From Anticarsia gemmatalis (taxonomy: Eukaryota > Arthropoda > Insecta > Lepidoptera > Erebidae): a stretch of 64,000 nucleotides of DNA. The DNA is taken from positions 10,257,501 to 10,321,500 of the forward strand of contig NC_134765.1 in the NCBI RefSeq assembly GCF_050436995.1, in the 5' to 3' direction. The notes beneath the pieces were generated by a model. The model was not told the origin of the DNA. It was given only the letters and a program-made list of their open reading frames with translations, and did not search any database. Position 1 is the stretch's first letter. Every line of letters starts with the position of its first letter. This document shows, piece by piece, positions 62,974 through 64,000 of this stretch. The translations under genes and the position numbers were made by a program.

Positions 62974-63843
62974 ACGGGTTTTTCATAAGGACCTTGTCTG
63001 ACAATATGGCGAGTCACTTGGTACAACAGTATTATGTTGATGTGTTTAGGTAATCAAAGTGACCTGGAATGTCGACCAGATATTAATATGTTTTTATATT
63101 TATCTAATAAGATGTTTGTCTGTCTATTCAGGTATTTTACGAAGGATTAAACAAGTGTGACGGTTCAATTATACCTTGTACCTTCTCCTGCGCTTACTCG
63201 CATGAAGAATAATATCTTGCTACAGGTTTAATGACTTTTACACTTTATGAAAATTCATTTAAGTCGTTCCAGCAGTTTAGCTATTTGAAGCAAATAAACA
63301 TAATTATTTATATTAAAAACTCCTTATAGCCTTAGCATTTAACTACTCTAAATTAACTAAATGTTATAGGTATACAAACGTTTAATAAAACGTAACAGTG
63401 ATTGTTGTATTAATATTAAATTACTCGATATTTTTAAAAAATACCCCAGATTTTTACTATTTTGTTTCAATTCGCACAAACCCGCGGCAAAAATCATCAA
63501 TAAAACAAAATAATTCCTAATAAGCATAATTATGTGGACATTACGGTACATATTAGCTAGCGGGCAGTGAGTTCGAATCCGGCCGAACCTGTTTCATTAC
63601 TGTAAACCAAGTGAGCAGTGAGTAACGGACGTTATCGTGTTAGAACGAGAGAAAGTTTACAACAACTAAATGTTTCGTTGGAGTGGTCAGCTGATGCTTG
63701 AATTATTTCATTGCTTGTCTTAGGGTCAAACAATTGGCTTAACACTTTTTGTTCTTTACTTGCTTACACCCGCGACGTCGCTCGAGTGAGATGTGCCGTG
63801 GAAAAGACTATTCTATGCGTTAATCTAGGTTATCAACAATTAT
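62974..63843. other. No gene recognised; degenerate repeat pieces
   Basis: A box-B-like GAGTTCGAATCCGGCC near 63569 and a Helitron-like ACACCCGCGACGTCGCTC near 63766 hint at decayed repeats. No exon is supported. Confidence 0.3.
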
Positions 63844-63945
63844 CCCCCGGTTTCTGAGGTACATTTAGGGGCAGTTTATCTATTCAATAGCGTTAATACC
63901 CATACAAAAAAAAACTACCGCTAAATGTACTCAGAAACCTGGGGT
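63844..63945. mobile_element. MITE, family CCCGGTTTCTGAG
   Basis: The inverted ends CCCCCGGTTTCTGAGGTAC and GTACTCAGAAACCTGGGG enclose a short centre with AATAGCGTTAATACCC. It is the third copy of the family in this window. Confidence 0.85.
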
Positions 63946-64000
63946 ATGTGTATCAAATTTTATTGCAATTCAAACAATAGTTTCTTTATAAAAGAGTTAC

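Overview
This window looks like a chromosome segment from an insect, most likely a moth or butterfly (Lepidoptera). The background is AT-rich. Short exons are separated by introns with ordinary GT-AG borders. The intergenic DNA and introns are full of small non-autonomous Helitrons of the kind common in Lepidoptera: 5' TC, 3' CTAG preceded by a CGCAA/TTGCG hairpin, and insertion between A and T. The species cannot be named from sequence alone.

Two host genes converge. On the + strand, 20 coding exons between 10155 and 25420 join in frame into a kinesin-5 motor (Eg5/KIF11/Klp61F family, 1,149 residues). It has a complete motor domain, a long coiled-coil stalk, a BimC box and a C-terminal KEN tripeptide. 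On the - strand, 14 coding exons between 60117 and 30505 join in frame into a 683-residue secreted protein. It has a signal peptide, five six-cysteine disulfide-knot (clip-like) modules and a trypsin-like domain whose catalytic Ser is Gly. This is the architecture of Masquerade. Its first intron is about 21.7 kb.

Inside that intron, antisense to it, lies an intact single-exon coding sequence (54772-57069, 765 residues) resembling a DDE-type transposase. It has a basic N-terminus, a Cys/His cluster and candidate acidic residues in HIDFAEN, SDGPSSQ and NEAGHGKG contexts. It also has its own plausible TATA/initiator promoter, a 5' UTR intron and an AATAAA signal. Both sides carry copies of a roughly 15-bp motif (RTCAYTTCTGTKATC and its complement). 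This transposase-like gene with its motif array is the best candidate here for something not well described.

Layout: 1-10150, intergenic with three Helitrons, tRNA-like repeat remnants and GC-rich patches; 10155-25420, kinesin-5, whose introns hold a composite hAT element with a nested fold-back, a 5'-truncated LINE split by a long inverted-repeat element, and Helitrons; 25421-30504, convergent intergenic region with two MITE families and an inverted pair of E2F-like sites; 30505-38362, Masquerade exons 2-14; 38363-60023, intron 1 with many repeats and the transposase-like gene; 60024-60345, Masquerade exon 1 and promoter; 60346-64000, upstream DNA with a hAT-free repeat set including a mariner MITE. 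The two host genes have unrelated jobs (mitotic spindle versus extracellular matrix/adhesion), and nothing here suggests that they are co-regulated. Exon borders were placed by eye from reading frame, splice consensus and family similarity. UTR ends and promoters are inference.
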